Assembly (NCBI GenBank): GCA_016458225.1
Contig: JAEMGR010000011.1
Coordinates: 1 to 50,923, forward strand
Length of the DNA stretch: 50,923 nucleotides
Direction of reading: 5' to 3'
Source of the DNA: Myxococcaceae bacterium JPH2
GTDB lineage: Bacteria > Myxococcota > Myxococcia > Myxococcales > Myxococcaceae
Shown here: positions 1-8,203 of the stretch, piece by piece
Position numbering within the stretch: the stretch's first letter is position 1
Layout: each line of letters starts with the position of its first letter
Translations under genes and position numbers: made by a program
The notes under the pieces: generated by a model
What the model was told of the DNA's origin: nothing
Databases searched by the model: none
Seen by the model: the letters and a program-made list of their open reading frames with translations, nothing else

Positions 1-1
1 C

Positions 2-544
2 AAGAGCTGGTCCCTGGTGAAACTCGGCACGACCCAAGCCCAGCGCAAGCTGTTCTTCAGCCTGGCGCGCACGCGCCGCGAGCTGGAGAAGTTCGGCAAC
101 GGCGACGCCGTGGTCAACGTGGAAGAGATTGCCCGGCGGCTGCACGTGAAGCCCGGCGAGGTTCGTGAAATGGAGCAGCGCATGGGCGGCAGGGACTTGT
201 CACTCGATGCGCCCATGGGCGAGGACGGCGGCAACAGCCACGTGGACTTCGTGGTCAGCGCCGCCGCATCCCAGGACGACGAGTTCGCGGACAAGGAAGA
301 GGCGGGCCTCATCCATGCCCGCGTCCGCACCGCCCTCATGCGCTTGGATCCCCGTGAGCGCTTCATCATCGAGCAGCGCGTCATGAACGAGCGCCCCATG
401 ACGCTCAAGGAGCTGGGCGAGCACTTCGGCTTCTCCCGCGAGCGCGCGAGGCAGTTGGAGATCCGCGCCAAGGACAAGCTCAAGGCGGAGCTGGCCGCCC
501 TGATGGCCGAGGTCGACCCCGAGGCCATCGCCGCCCAAGGCTGA
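2..544 (+). CDS. RpoH-type (sigma-32 group) RNA polymerase sigma factor, C-terminal part
   Basis: Partial gene. The frame is open to the left edge, reading [19 protein letters not shown] across the first bases, so the GTG at 17 is internal and the N-terminus lies outside. The stretch [10 protein letters not shown] is the hallmark of sigma-32 (RpoH)-type factors, where it follows region 2. Region 3 follows ([22 protein letters not shown]). Region 4 ends with the -35-binding helix-turn-helix ([20 protein letters not shown]). The family directs core RNA polymerase to heat-shock promoters; in Myxococcus several paralogues of this group (SigB, SigC) act in development, so the exact role cannot be assigned. 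It ends in TGA and is followed by 154 nt before an OPT transporter. Confidence 0.93.
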   Translation, partial: KSWSLVKLGTTQAQRKLFFSLARTRRELEKFGNGDAVVNVEEIARRLHVKPGEVREMEQRMGGRDLSLDAPMGEDGGNSHVDFVVSAAASQDDEFADKEEAGLIHARVRTALMRLDPRERFIIEQRVMNERPMTLKELGEHFGFSRERARQLEIRAKDKLKAELAALMAEVDPEAIAAQG

Positions 545-586
545 ACCCCAGCCCATCCGGGCCACGACGCATTGCGTCCCGAGGCT

Positions 587-608
587 GCCCCCTGCCTGCC
601 CGGGGGGC
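587..608 (+). terminator. GC-rich hairpin after the sigma factor gene
   Basis: GCCCCC at 587-592 pairs with GGGGGC at 603-608, about 40 nt after the sigma factor stop codon. There is no clear T-tract, so this is only a possible weak terminator. Confidence 0.3.
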
Positions 609-671
609 GCACTCCTTGCCGAATGCAAGCGTCTCTTCGCGCCCGCGTCCGGACCCTGCTACAAGGGGCCC

Positions 672-691
672 CCTGATTACCCTGTCAGGAG
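672..691 (+). promoter_or_regulatory. Shine-Dalgarno of the OPT gene inside a short inverted repeat
   Basis: AGGAG at 687-691 lies 7 nt before the TTG at 699 and fixes that start. CCTGA (672-676) and TCAGG (685-689) form a 5-bp inverted repeat whose 3' arm covers the AGG of the ribosome binding site. The helix is short, so sequestration is only a possibility. Confidence 0.5.
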
Positions 692-698
692 CCCCCGC

Positions 699-3170
699 TT
701 GGCCCACGGTTCACAACAGGTCGCAGAAGATCGCGACCCCATTGCCCCGAGTTCCGCCCCGCACGTGCACACGCCCTACGTCGCTTCGACCGAATCGCCG
801 GCAGAGCTGACGGCGCGGGGCCTGATTCTCGGCTCGGTCCTGGGCATCGTCTTCGCGGCGTCGTCCGTGTACCTGGCCATCAAGGTGGGCCTCACGGTGT
901 CGGCGTCCATCCCGGTGGCGGTGCTCTCCATCGCCATCTTCCGCGTTCTGGGGCGCTCCAGCATCCTGGAGAACACCATCGTCCAGACGACGGGCTCGGC
1001 TGGTGAGTCGCTGGCCTTCGGAGTTGCCGCGGCCCTGCCCGCCCTGCTGCTGCTGGGCTACGACATCAACCTGACGCACGCGTTCCTGACGGCGGCCCTG
1101 GGCGGCATCCTCGGCGTGCTGATGATGATCCCCCTGCGCCAGGGCCTCATCGTCCAGGAGCACGGCAAGCTCACCTATCCGGAGGGCACCGCCAGCGCGG
1201 ACGTGCTCATCGTCGGTGAGAAGGGCGGCACCAACGCCCGCACGGTCATCGTCGGCTTCCTGTTGGGCGGCATCTACAAGTTCGCCTACGCCGGCATGAA
1301 GCTCTGGAAGGAAGTCATCCTCACGCCCATCCAGGGCCTCAAGAGCGCCACCCTGGCCGCCGAGGTGAGCCCGGAGCTGCTCGGCGTGGGCTACATCATC
1401 GGGCCGCGCGTGGCCGCCGTGACGTTCGCGGGCGGCGTGCTCAGCTACCTCATCCTCATCCCGATGATCTCGTTCTTCGGCGGCATGCTGGACACGCCGC
1501 TGCTCGTGCACAACGGCAAGCTCATCCGGGACATGTCGCCGGATCAGATTCGCAACGCCTACGTGCTCTACATCGGCGCGGGCGCGGTGGCGACCGGCGG
1601 TCTCATCAGCCTCATCCGCTCCATGCCCACCATCGCGGGGGCCTTCAAGCGCAGCGTCCAGACGCTGATGGAGTCGCGCAACCAGGGCATGCAGCCCCAG
1701 GTGCTGCGCACCGAGCAGGACCTGCCCATCACCGTCGTCATCGTCGGCAGCCTGCTGCTGGTGCTCGCCATCTGGCTGGCGCCGCCGCTGCACGTCAACT
1801 TCATCTCCGCCATCCTCATCGTCATCTTCGGCTTCTTCTTCGTGACGGTGAGCGCGCGAATCACGGGTGAGATTGGCAGCTCGTCCAACCCCATCTCCGG
1901 CATGGTGGTGGCCACGCTGCTCGTCACCTGCCTCGTGTACCTGCTGTTCGGCTGGACCTCGTCGCCCGACCGCTTCATGGCGCTGACGACGGCGGCCATC
2001 GTGGGCATCGCGGCCTCCAACGGCGGCACCACCGCGCAGGACCTCAAGACGGCCTACCTCGTGGGCGGCACGCCCAAGAAGCAGCAGATCGCCCTCTTCG
2101 TGGGCGTCATCACCAGCGCCATGTTCATCGGCCTCGTGCTGGTGCTGCTCAACCAGGGCGCCACCACCATCATCCCCGAGTCGCACCCCAATGTGCAGGT
2201 GAGCGAGCTGACGGACGAGGTCCGCACGCAGCACACCTTCAAGTGGGACGCGGCCCGCGCCACGCTCACGGAGCGCGGTCTGGATGACGCCCACCTGCGC
2301 CGCGCGCTCTGGGCCCAGGGCTATGAGCTGAGCCCGGTGGACGCCGGCCCGATGCAGGTGCGCAGCTGGCGCCCGGTCACGGCCGAGCAGCTCGCGGCCA
2401 TCACCGTGACGCCCGCGAACGGCCAGGCGGTGAAGCTGTCCGACCTGGGTGCCGTCACCTCGGCGGGGGAGCAGAACTACAAGGTCGGCTTCGTGCGCGG
2501 CGCGGACACCCCCGTGCCCGCCGGCAAGTACCTGGTCGACGGCTCCGGCACCATCCAGTACCTCGTGGATCCGGGCATCGGCGGTCGCATCACCGAGTAC
2601 GAGGGCCAGCAGCTCACCCGCTACTCGGCCCCGAAGGCGCAGCTCTTCAGCCTCATCATCGACGGCATCCTCACCCGCAAGCTGCCGTGGGACCTGGTGC
2701 TCCTGGGCGTCTTCATCGCGCTGATGCTGGAGCTGTGCGGCGTGTCCGCCCTGCCCTTCGCCGTGGGCGTGTACCTGCCCATCAGCAGCACCACCCCGCT
2801 CTTCGTGGGCGGCATGGTGCGCTACCTCGTGGACCGCATCCGCGGAGGCTCGGCCGCCGAGTCCGAGTTCTCGCCGGGCACCCTGATGTCCTCTGGATAC
2901 ATCGCCGGCGGCTCCATCGCGGGCGTGCTCATCGCCATCCTGGAGATCGCCAGCGACGGGGCCTGGACGCGCGCCATCAACCTCCCCGCCCTGCTCGGCA
3001 CGAACGGCGCGTTGGGCCGCTTCCTGAACGCGGTGGGCGAGAGCGACTCCGCGTCCCCGCTCTGGTCCAACGTGTGGGGCCTGGGCATCTTCGCGGCCAT
3101 CACGGTGTTCCTGCTGCGCTCGGCCATCAAGGGCCCGAGCGGCGCAGAGGCCCCGCCCACCGGCAAGTAG
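699..3170 (+). CDS. OPT-family oligopeptide/metal-chelate transporter
   Basis: Inner-membrane secondary transporter of the OPT (oligopeptide transporter/YSL) superfamily, which takes up small peptides or metal-chelates. The 823-residue length and the many hydrophobic segments fit the bacterial OPT branch. Visible signature stretches include GLILGSVLGIVFAASSVYLA near the N-terminus, then LTYPEGTASADVLIVGEKGG after the third or fourth helix, and SNGGTTAQDLKTAYLVGGTP in the middle. A hydrophilic insert of about 150 residues (roughly 490-640) separates the N-terminal helices from the last bundle. The start is TTG, supported by AGGAG 7 nt upstream. The gene is monocistronic, with hairpins beyond its stop. 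The substrate cannot be read from the sequence. Confidence 0.93.
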   Translation: MAHGSQQVAEDRDPIAPSSAPHVHTPYVASTESPAELTARGLILGSVLGIVFAASSVYLAIKVGLTVSASIPVAVLSIAIFRVLGRSSILENTIVQTTGSAGESLAFGVAAALPALLLLGYDINLTHAFLTAALGGILGVLMMIPLRQGLIVQEHGKLTYPEGTASADVLIVGEKGGTNARTVIVGFLLGGIYKFAYAGMKLWKEVILTPIQGLKSATLAAEVSPELLGVGYIIGPRVAAVTFAGGVLSYLILIPMISFFGGMLDTPLLVHNGKLIRDMSPDQIRNAYVLYIGAGAVATGGLISLIRSMPTIAGAFKRSVQTLMESRNQGMQPQVLRTEQDLPITVVIVGSLLLVLAIWLAPPLHVNFISAILIVIFGFFFVTVSARITGEIGSSSNPISGMVVATLLVTCLVYLLFGWTSSPDRFMALTTAAIVGIAASNGGTTAQDLKTAYLVGGTPKKQQIALFVGVITSAMFIGLVLVLLNQGATTIIPESHPNVQVSELTDEVRTQHTFKWDAARATLTERGLDDAHLRRALWAQGYELSPVDAGPMQVRSWRPVTAEQLAAITVTPANGQAVKLSDLGAVTSAGEQNYKVGFVRGADTPVPAGKYLVDGSGTIQYLVDPGIGGRITEYEGQQLTRYSAPKAQLFSLIIDGILTRKLPWDLVLLGVFIALMLELCGVSALPFAVGVYLPISSTTPLFVGGMVRYLVDRIRGGSAAESEFSPGTLMSSGYIAGGSIAGVLIAILEIASDGAWTRAINLPALLGTNGALGRFLNAVGESDSASPLWSNVWGLGIFAAITVFLLRSAIKGPSGAEAPPTGK

Positions 3171-3182
3171 TCCCTCAGCACG

Positions 3183-3260
3183 CCCACCGGTCCGCGCCTC
3201 TTCGGGGCCGGCCGGTGGGTTCACTCACGAGGCGGCGTGGACCCAGGTCCCGCCGCCTCG
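3183..3260. terminator. Two tandem hairpins between convergent genes
   Basis: First stem: CCCACCGG 3183-3190 with CCGGTGGG 3212-3219, perfect 8 bp. Second stem: CGAGGCGGCG 3228-3237 with CGCCGCCTCG 3251-3260, perfect 10 bp, followed on the plus strand by CTGTGTTT. They lie between the stops of the OPT gene and the Bor-like gene, so they may end both transcripts. Confidence 0.5.
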
Positions 3261-3274
3261 CTGTGTTTCAAGGC

Positions 3275-3604
3275 TCAGAGCGACTGCGTCGAGGCCGGCA
3301 GCTGGGGGGCGCGGGCGTCCGGGCCCACCGCTTCGGCGCAGACGTACTCGGTGCGCAGGGGCGCGACGATGCCGAAGGAGAAGACGTAGACGAACGGGGC
3401 CCACCACGGCCAGTAGACGTCCACTCGGGACAGCCCGTTGCGGCACTCCCCGGCGGCCACGTCCGACGCGGTCAACCCGTAGACGAGGCTGACCCCGGTC
3501 TGCTCCGAGGGGAGTCCCTCACGCGGTGCGCCGCTGCGCACGCTCAACCGAAAGCAGCCCGTCAGCGTCAGCAGCACCATCCCGGACGCCACCACTCGCT
3601 TCAT
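3275..3604 (-). CDS. Bor/Iss-family-like outer-membrane lipoprotein
   Basis: Small secreted lipoprotein of 109 residues. The ATG at 3604 is preferred over an upstream in-frame start because it opens directly on a type II signal peptide (MKRVVASGMVLLTLTGC) with lipobox LTGC, and GAGGGTG precedes it. The mature part resembles the lambda Bor/Iss fold: a GLTASDV stretch followed by a Cys, a hydrophobic region with WWAPFVYVFSFGIVAPL, and a final EYVC. In phage lambda, Bor confers serum resistance; in a soil bacterium the role is unknown. The similarity to Bor is by eye and only moderate. The gene converges with the OPT gene. Confidence 0.7.
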   Translation of the reverse strand: MKRVVASGMVLLTLTGCFRLSVRSGAPREGLPSEQTGVSLVYGLTASDVAAGECRNGLSRVDVYWPWWAPFVYVFSFGIVAPLRTEYVCAEAVGPDARAPQLPASTQSL

Positions 3605-3804
3605 CGGATCCACCCTCATGTCGGTGCGAAGGCGGCGGTCCGTAACACAACCGGATTTCCCCGTCATCTGCCACACCGGAGCGGGCGCGACACCCCCACG
3701 TGACGTCCGCCCGGGGGCGCCTGCTGGGGTGTTGACCAGGAGTCAGGCTAAACTGGCGTCCCCCCATCCCGGGCATCCGCCCAGCCCGGATTCTTTCAGG
3801 AAGC

Positions 3805-5568
3805 ATGGCCCCGCCCCAGAAAGTCACGGAAGCGAGCACGGAACCGGAGCAGTCGCCGGACGTGCGCGAGAAGGTGGAACTGGCGCGCACGTTCGCGTTC
3901 CATCTGCTCAAGGGCATCAAGCAGATCGGCATGTACCGCCACAACGAGGCGCGCTTCCCGGAGTTCCTCGCCAAGGCGCTCGAGTCCATCAGCGCGTACA
4001 CCGAGAAGTTCGGCCCCCTGTCGCTGAAGGTGGAGCAGCAGAACCTCATGCTCCACAACGAGTCGCTGTTCACCGAAGACACGCCGCTCCCCTACAAGTT
4101 CTTCCGCGACGGCATCCGCCAGCTCATCTTCCGGCCCGGGCTGGCCATCGACGAGCTGGTGACGCTGACGCTCATCGCCCTGTCCGAGCCCGAGCGCGGC
4201 GCGGACGACGTGCTGGCGCAGCTGTGGCGCGCCGGCATGCAGAACGTCGAGTACGTGGTGGTCGAAGGCTTCTCCATGGAGAACGCCTCCGAGGAGGAAG
4301 TGCAGGTCGAGGTGGACAAGGTGGTGGGCTACCTCTACGCGCGCCTCCAGACGAACTCGGATGACTTCCTGCGCTTCGCGCGCGTGTCCGCGGAGGACCT
4401 GGACGCCAAGCTGGAAGGCGTGGAGCAGCTGCGCGGCCTGGTGGTTGGCGGACGCCACGCCACGGACGAGCTGAAGGCCTCGCTCCAGCGGGAGATCTCC
4501 GAGGAGGAGACGGCGCGGCTGTTCCCCAAGCTGGTGGGCGCGGTGTTCCAGGTCGTCGAAGGCGGCGTGGATGACGCCTCCCTCATCGAGGAGATCTTCG
4601 TCCAGCTGCTCGACATGATGTTGCTCCAGGACGACTTCGCCACCGTCAATCAGATCGTCCTCAAGCTGCGCGCGCTGTCGCAGCGCGATGGCGGCGCGGG
4701 CCTGGGCCGGCTGATGGAGACGTTCCTCGTGAAGATGGGCGAGGAGCAGCGCCTCATGCGCCTGGGCGAGTCACTCAAGCAGGCGCGCCCGAAGAACCCG
4801 ATGGACGTGACGCGCTATCTCCAGGCGCTCGGCATCGAGGCGGTGATTCCGCTGCTCACCGTGCTGGAGACCATCGAGATCCCGGAGAACCGCATCCTGC
4901 TGTGCGACGTGCTCGCGGGCTTCGCTCGGGACATGCCGGAGCCCTTCGTGGCGCGGCTGCTGTCAGACCGGCCGCAGACCGTGCGCGACATGGTCTACAT
5001 CCTGGAGAAGAGCAACCACCCCGAGCGGCTGAAGATGTTCGCGCAGGTGCTCAAGAGCCCCAACCTGGTGGTGAAGCTGGAGGTGCTCAACATCATCGGG
5101 CGCGGGCGCACGGGCGAGTCCCGCCGGGTCATCGCGGAGGCGCTCCAGGACCCCGTCTCGCAGGTGCGCATGCTGGCCGCGAAGCTCCTGCCCGAGTTCG
5201 ACCGGGACAAGGCCTTCGTCGATTTGATCCGGTTGGTGCGCGACCCCGGCTTCGACAAGAAGGTCCCCGACGAGAAGATGGCGGTCTACACGGCCATCGG
5301 CACCACGGGCACGCCGGCCGCGCTGTCGATGATGCAGCAGTTGCTCACGGTGAAGCCCTCGCTGCTCAACAAGCGGCGGGTGATGGACGACAAGCTGTTG
5401 GCCATCGCGGCCCTGGGCGGAGCGTGCTCCATCCAGTCGTACAAGATCCTGCAAGGCGTGGTGGAGGACCGCACGCAACCCGTGGAGGTCCTCACCGCGG
5501 CGCGCAAGGCGATGTATCAAACGCGCAAGACGCTGTTCGGCGACTCGGCGCTCCCAGAGGAGGCGTGA
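3805..5568 (+). CDS. HEAT-repeat protein, first gene of a HEAT/HD-GYP pair
   Basis: 587 residues, no signal peptide and no obvious membrane segment, so probably cytoplasmic. After about 20 charged residues, residues 21-90 form a module with LAR, a central MY, and LSLKVEQQNLML, which is also present at the start of the next gene. The C-terminal half (about 330-580) is alpha-helical with HEAT-like units, for example VVKLEVLNIIGRGRTGESRR and QVRMLAAKLLPEFDRDKAF, a form typical of protein-binding scaffolds. AGGA precedes the ATG by a few bases. The stop is 4 nt before the start of the HD-GYP gene, whose Shine-Dalgarno lies inside this frame, so the two are co-translated. Function not known; a scaffold or partner of the HD-GYP protein is the simplest inference. 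Confidence 0.85.
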   Translation: MAPPQKVTEASTEPEQSPDVREKVELARTFAFHLLKGIKQIGMYRHNEARFPEFLAKALESISAYTEKFGPLSLKVEQQNLMLHNESLFTEDTPLPYKFFRDGIRQLIFRPGLAIDELVTLTLIALSEPERGADDVLAQLWRAGMQNVEYVVVEGFSMENASEEEVQVEVDKVVGYLYARLQTNSDDFLRFARVSAEDLDAKLEGVEQLRGLVVGGRHATDELKASLQREISEEETARLFPKLVGAVFQVVEGGVDDASLIEEIFVQLLDMMLLQDDFATVNQIVLKLRALSQRDGGAGLGRLMETFLVKMGEEQRLMRLGESLKQARPKNPMDVTRYLQALGIEAVIPLLTVLETIEIPENRILLCDVLAGFARDMPEPFVARLLSDRPQTVRDMVYILEKSNHPERLKMFAQVLKSPNLVVKLEVLNIIGRGRTGESRRVIAEALQDPVSQVRMLAAKLLPEFDRDKAFVDLIRLVRDPGFDKKVPDEKMAVYTAIGTTGTPAALSMMQQLLTVKPSLLNKRRVMDDKLLAIAALGGACSIQSYKILQGVVEDRTQPVEVLTAARKAMYQTRKTLFGDSALPEEA

Positions 5569-5572
5569 CGCG

Positions 5573-6892
5573 ATGGCTGACAACATCAAGATCACCCAGA
5601 CGCAGACCGCCCAGGGCGAGAACCTCAACGAGTACGGCCGCGAGCACAACGAGAAGCTCCAGTCGCTCGCGCGCAGCATGCTCGCGGGCTTCTACATGCT
5701 GGTGCGCTCGGTGAAGATGTACGACCCGGACAACGGCGTCTTCGAGAAGCCGTTGCACCAGCTCCAGGACATCATCAACCAGATCATCGGCAAGGAAGGC
5801 CGGCTGGAACTCACCGGCGTGAAGGACTCGTTCTACATGAACGGGATGCTGGTGAAGGTGGACCTCAACTCCATCGAGAACCAGCGCTACCTGCTCACGG
5901 AGATGCGGGCCAAGGACGTGGGCGGCATCACCCTCACCAAGCCGGTGACGGTGCCCGAGCTGAAGAACTTCGTGTGGATCTTCAGCAAGGAGCAGCAGTC
6001 GAGCGCCGAGGAGGACGGACTCGCGGGCCGCAAGCTGCTCAACATGCGCGTGGCCAAGTTCTCCAAGCTGAAGGAGAAGCTGAACAAGGACATGGACAAC
6101 CCGGGCGACCAGAAGGTCGACCGGAAGAAGTACGCCATGACCGTGTACGCGCGCGCCGTCTTCTTCATCCAGAAGTACCTGGAGTCCGTACGCGCCGGGA
6201 AGCCCATCGGCTCCTCTCGCGCGCTGCGGTTGGTGCAGGACTTCGTGGACATCTCGTTCGACCAGAAGACCCACTTCCTGGGCATGACGACGATGAAGCG
6301 CGAGGAGGACTACCTCGTCTACCACCAGGTCAACGTCACGCTCATGTGCATCGTCTTCGGCGCGGAGCTGGGGCTCACCAAGCCGCAGCTTCGCGACCTG
6401 GGCTACATCGCCCTCTTCCACGACGCGGGCATGACGACGCTGCCCGAGCACCTGGCCACCAAGCGCGGCGCGCTGACTCCGGACGAGAAGGCCGCGGTGG
6501 CGCGCGCGCCGCTCATTAGCGTGCGCAACATCCTGATGGAGAAGGGCTTCAGCCGCTCCACGCTGCTGCGCGTGGTGACGACGTTCGAGCACAAGACGGA
6601 CTACGGCACCGCGGTGCGCGACGCGCGCGGCAACATCCAGATGATCATCCCCAAGACGAACCTGGGGGTGTACGCGAAGATCATCGCCATCTGCGACGCG
6701 TACGACGCGCTCACCTCACGCCGGCCCTACCGGGATGCCTACGGCCCCGAGGTGGCGCTGATGCTGATGTGGACCGAGATGCGCCAGAAGTTCGACCCGG
6801 ACCTCTTGTCCGTCTTCATGCGCGTGATGGCCATCCAGCCCATCAAGGTGCTCAGCCGCCGCCAGCAGCAGCTCAGCGTCTCCGGGATTTGA
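5573..6892 (+). CDS. Degenerate HD-GYP domain protein
   Basis: 439 residues. Residues 25-100 repeat the N-terminal module of the upstream HEAT gene. The C-terminal half is an HD-GYP-type domain: YHQVNVTLMC (first His), LFHDAGMTTLPEHL (HD pair), RGALTPDE, and ICDAYDALTSRRPYRDA (last Asp). Key residues of active c-di-GMP phosphodiesterases are altered: HDxGK reads HDAGM, the KxHP helix reads ARAPLIS without His, and HHExxDGxGYP reads EHKTDYGTA. It therefore probably binds ligand or protein rather than hydrolysing c-di-GMP, although altered activity cannot be excluded. GAGGAGG lies 9 nt before the ATG. The last 20 bp overlap the convergent pseudouridine synthase gene. Confidence 0.85.
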   Translation: MADNIKITQTQTAQGENLNEYGREHNEKLQSLARSMLAGFYMLVRSVKMYDPDNGVFEKPLHQLQDIINQIIGKEGRLELTGVKDSFYMNGMLVKVDLNSIENQRYLLTEMRAKDVGGITLTKPVTVPELKNFVWIFSKEQQSSAEEDGLAGRKLLNMRVAKFSKLKEKLNKDMDNPGDQKVDRKKYAMTVYARAVFFIQKYLESVRAGKPIGSSRALRLVQDFVDISFDQKTHFLGMTTMKREEDYLVYHQVNVTLMCIVFGAELGLTKPQLRDLGYIALFHDAGMTTLPEHLATKRGALTPDEKAAVARAPLISVRNILMEKGFSRSTLLRVVTTFEHKTDYGTAVRDARGNIQMIIPKTNLGVYAKIIAICDAYDALTSRRPYRDAYGPEVALMLMWTEMRQKFDPDLLSVFMRVMAIQPIKVLSRRQQQLSVSGI

Positions 6893-7856
6893 TCGCGGGC
6901 GCCGGGGGCGCACCGGCCTCGCGCAGCTTGGCGAGCGCCTGGGAGAGGTCCTCGGGCACCGGCGCCTCCAGCGCGACGTCCTTGCTCGTGCGAGGGTGCG
7001 CGAACGCCAGGCGCCACGCATGGAGCGCCTGTCGGCCCAGGGCCTCCTGCGCCTCGGCCACCGCGCCCTTCGCCTTGCGCCCCGCGCCGTAGAGGGTGTC
7101 GCCCAACAGTGGATGCCCCGCCTCTGACAGGTGCACGCGAATCTGATGCGTGCGACCGGTGAGCAGGTCCACCTCCACCAGCGCCGCGCCGTCGAAGGAC
7201 TCGAGCACGCGGTACAGGGTGATGGCGGGCTTGCCCTCCTTCACCTTGCCGGTGAAGCGCTGGCGGTGCACGGGGTGCCGCCCATAGAGCGTCTCGATGC
7301 GCCCTTCGGCGGGCGGAACGCCGTGCACCAGGGCCAGGTACGTCTTGGACACCGCCCGCGTCTTGAAGGACTTCTGGAGCGCCACGAGGGCCTGCTCGTG
7401 CTTGGCGACCACCAGACAGCCCGTGGTGTCCTTGTCGAGCCGATGGACGATGCCGGGCCGAAGCTCGCCGCCCACGCCGGCCAGGTCCTTCACCCGGTGC
7501 AGCAGCGCGTTGACGAGCGTCCCGGACGCGTGCCCCGCGCCCGGATGCACCACCATGCCCGAGGCCTTGTTGACCACGACGATGTCGCGGTCCTCGTGCA
7601 GCACCGCGAGCGGCAGCTCCTCCGCTTGAGGCACGGCCGCCACGGGAGCGGGAACCTGGAGCGAGAGCACCTCTCCACCGCGCAGGCGCTGCGACACCTT
7701 GGTGGGCCGGCCGTCCAGGAGGACGTGGCCCGACTCGATGAGGGCCTGCAGCCGCGAGCGCGTGAGGTCGGGAAACGCCCGCGCGAGGTGCTGATCCAAG
7801 CGCTCGCCTCGGGCCTCGGGCGGAGCGCGATGCTCGCGAATGTCGGGCGCAGCCAC
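6873..7856 (-). CDS. rluD: RluA/RluD-family rRNA pseudouridine synthase
   Basis: 327 residues. Converts uridines in large-subunit rRNA to pseudouridine. An S4 RNA-binding domain covers about residues 15-70 (RLDQHLARAFPDLTRSRLQALI). The catalytic domain contains NKASGMVVHPG, the motif HRLDKDTTG with catalytic Asp141, and later LLTGRTHQIRVHL, which is typical of the RluA/C/D group. RluD is the best guess from the HPGAGH and HRLDKDTTG pattern, but RluC-like specificity cannot be excluded. The start is GTG, 8 nt after the stop of the small gene upstream, so the two form an operon. Its 3' end overlaps the HD-GYP gene by 20 bp. Confidence 0.9.
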   Translation of the reverse strand: MAAPDIREHRAPPEARGERLDQHLARAFPDLTRSRLQALIESGHVLLDGRPTKVSQRLRGGEVLSLQVPAPVAAVPQAEELPLAVLHEDRDIVVVNKASGMVVHPGAGHASGTLVNALLHRVKDLAGVGGELRPGIVHRLDKDTTGCLVVAKHEQALVALQKSFKTRAVSKTYLALVHGVPPAEGRIETLYGRHPVHRQRFTGKVKEGKPAITLYRVLESFDGAALVEVDLLTGRTHQIRVHLSEAGHPLLGDTLYGAGRKAKGAVAEAQEALGRQALHAWRLAFAHPRTSKDVALEAPVPEDLSQALAKLREAGAPPAPAIKSRRR

Positions 7857-7864
7857 GGCTGGGA

Positions 7865-8128
7865 CTACCAGATCTTCGACTTCACATGCGCCTTCGAGCG
7901 CAGGACGATGTCGTTGACGGCGCGCTCGAAGAAGTTCGCCTTGGTGAAGATCTCCTGGCTGACGCGGCTCTTGTAGAGGTCGCGGCCCTCCTCCAGTTCC
8001 TCCTTGAGGACCTCGAAGAGGTTGTCCTGCTCGATGCCCTTGATGATCTTCTGCTCGTTGTAGAGCGAGATATCGGAGGCGATCGCGCGTGCGAGTCGCA
8101 TCGCCTTGATCTTTTCCTCTTCCGTCAT
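7865..8128 (-). CDS. Small conserved helical protein, 87 aa
   Basis: Strongly charged, wholly helical protein (MTEEEKIKAMRLARAIASD and further on LFEVLKEELEEGRDLYKSR). I recognise the general pattern from short uncharacterised proteins of delta-group bacteria but no named family. AGGGAC lies 5 nt before the ATG. It is the first gene of an operon with the pseudouridine synthase, separated by 8 nt, so a link with RNA modification or ribosome maturation is possible, but only by context. Confidence 0.75.
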   Translation of the reverse strand: MTEEEKIKAMRLARAIASDISLYNEQKIIKGIEQDNLFEVLKEELEEGRDLYKSRVSQEIFTKANFFERAVNDIVLRSKAHVKSKIW

Positions 8129-8203
8129 CGTGTCCCTACTTAGGCACCGCCCCCGGGGGAGTCAACTTTCCTGGTGCCGACACCTGCGCGAGCCAGCCCG
8201 GGT

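Noticed and set aside
3732-3754. TTGACC and TAAACT upstream of the HEAT gene
   Set aside because: Only 11 nt separate the two hexamers, too short for a sigma-70-type promoter.
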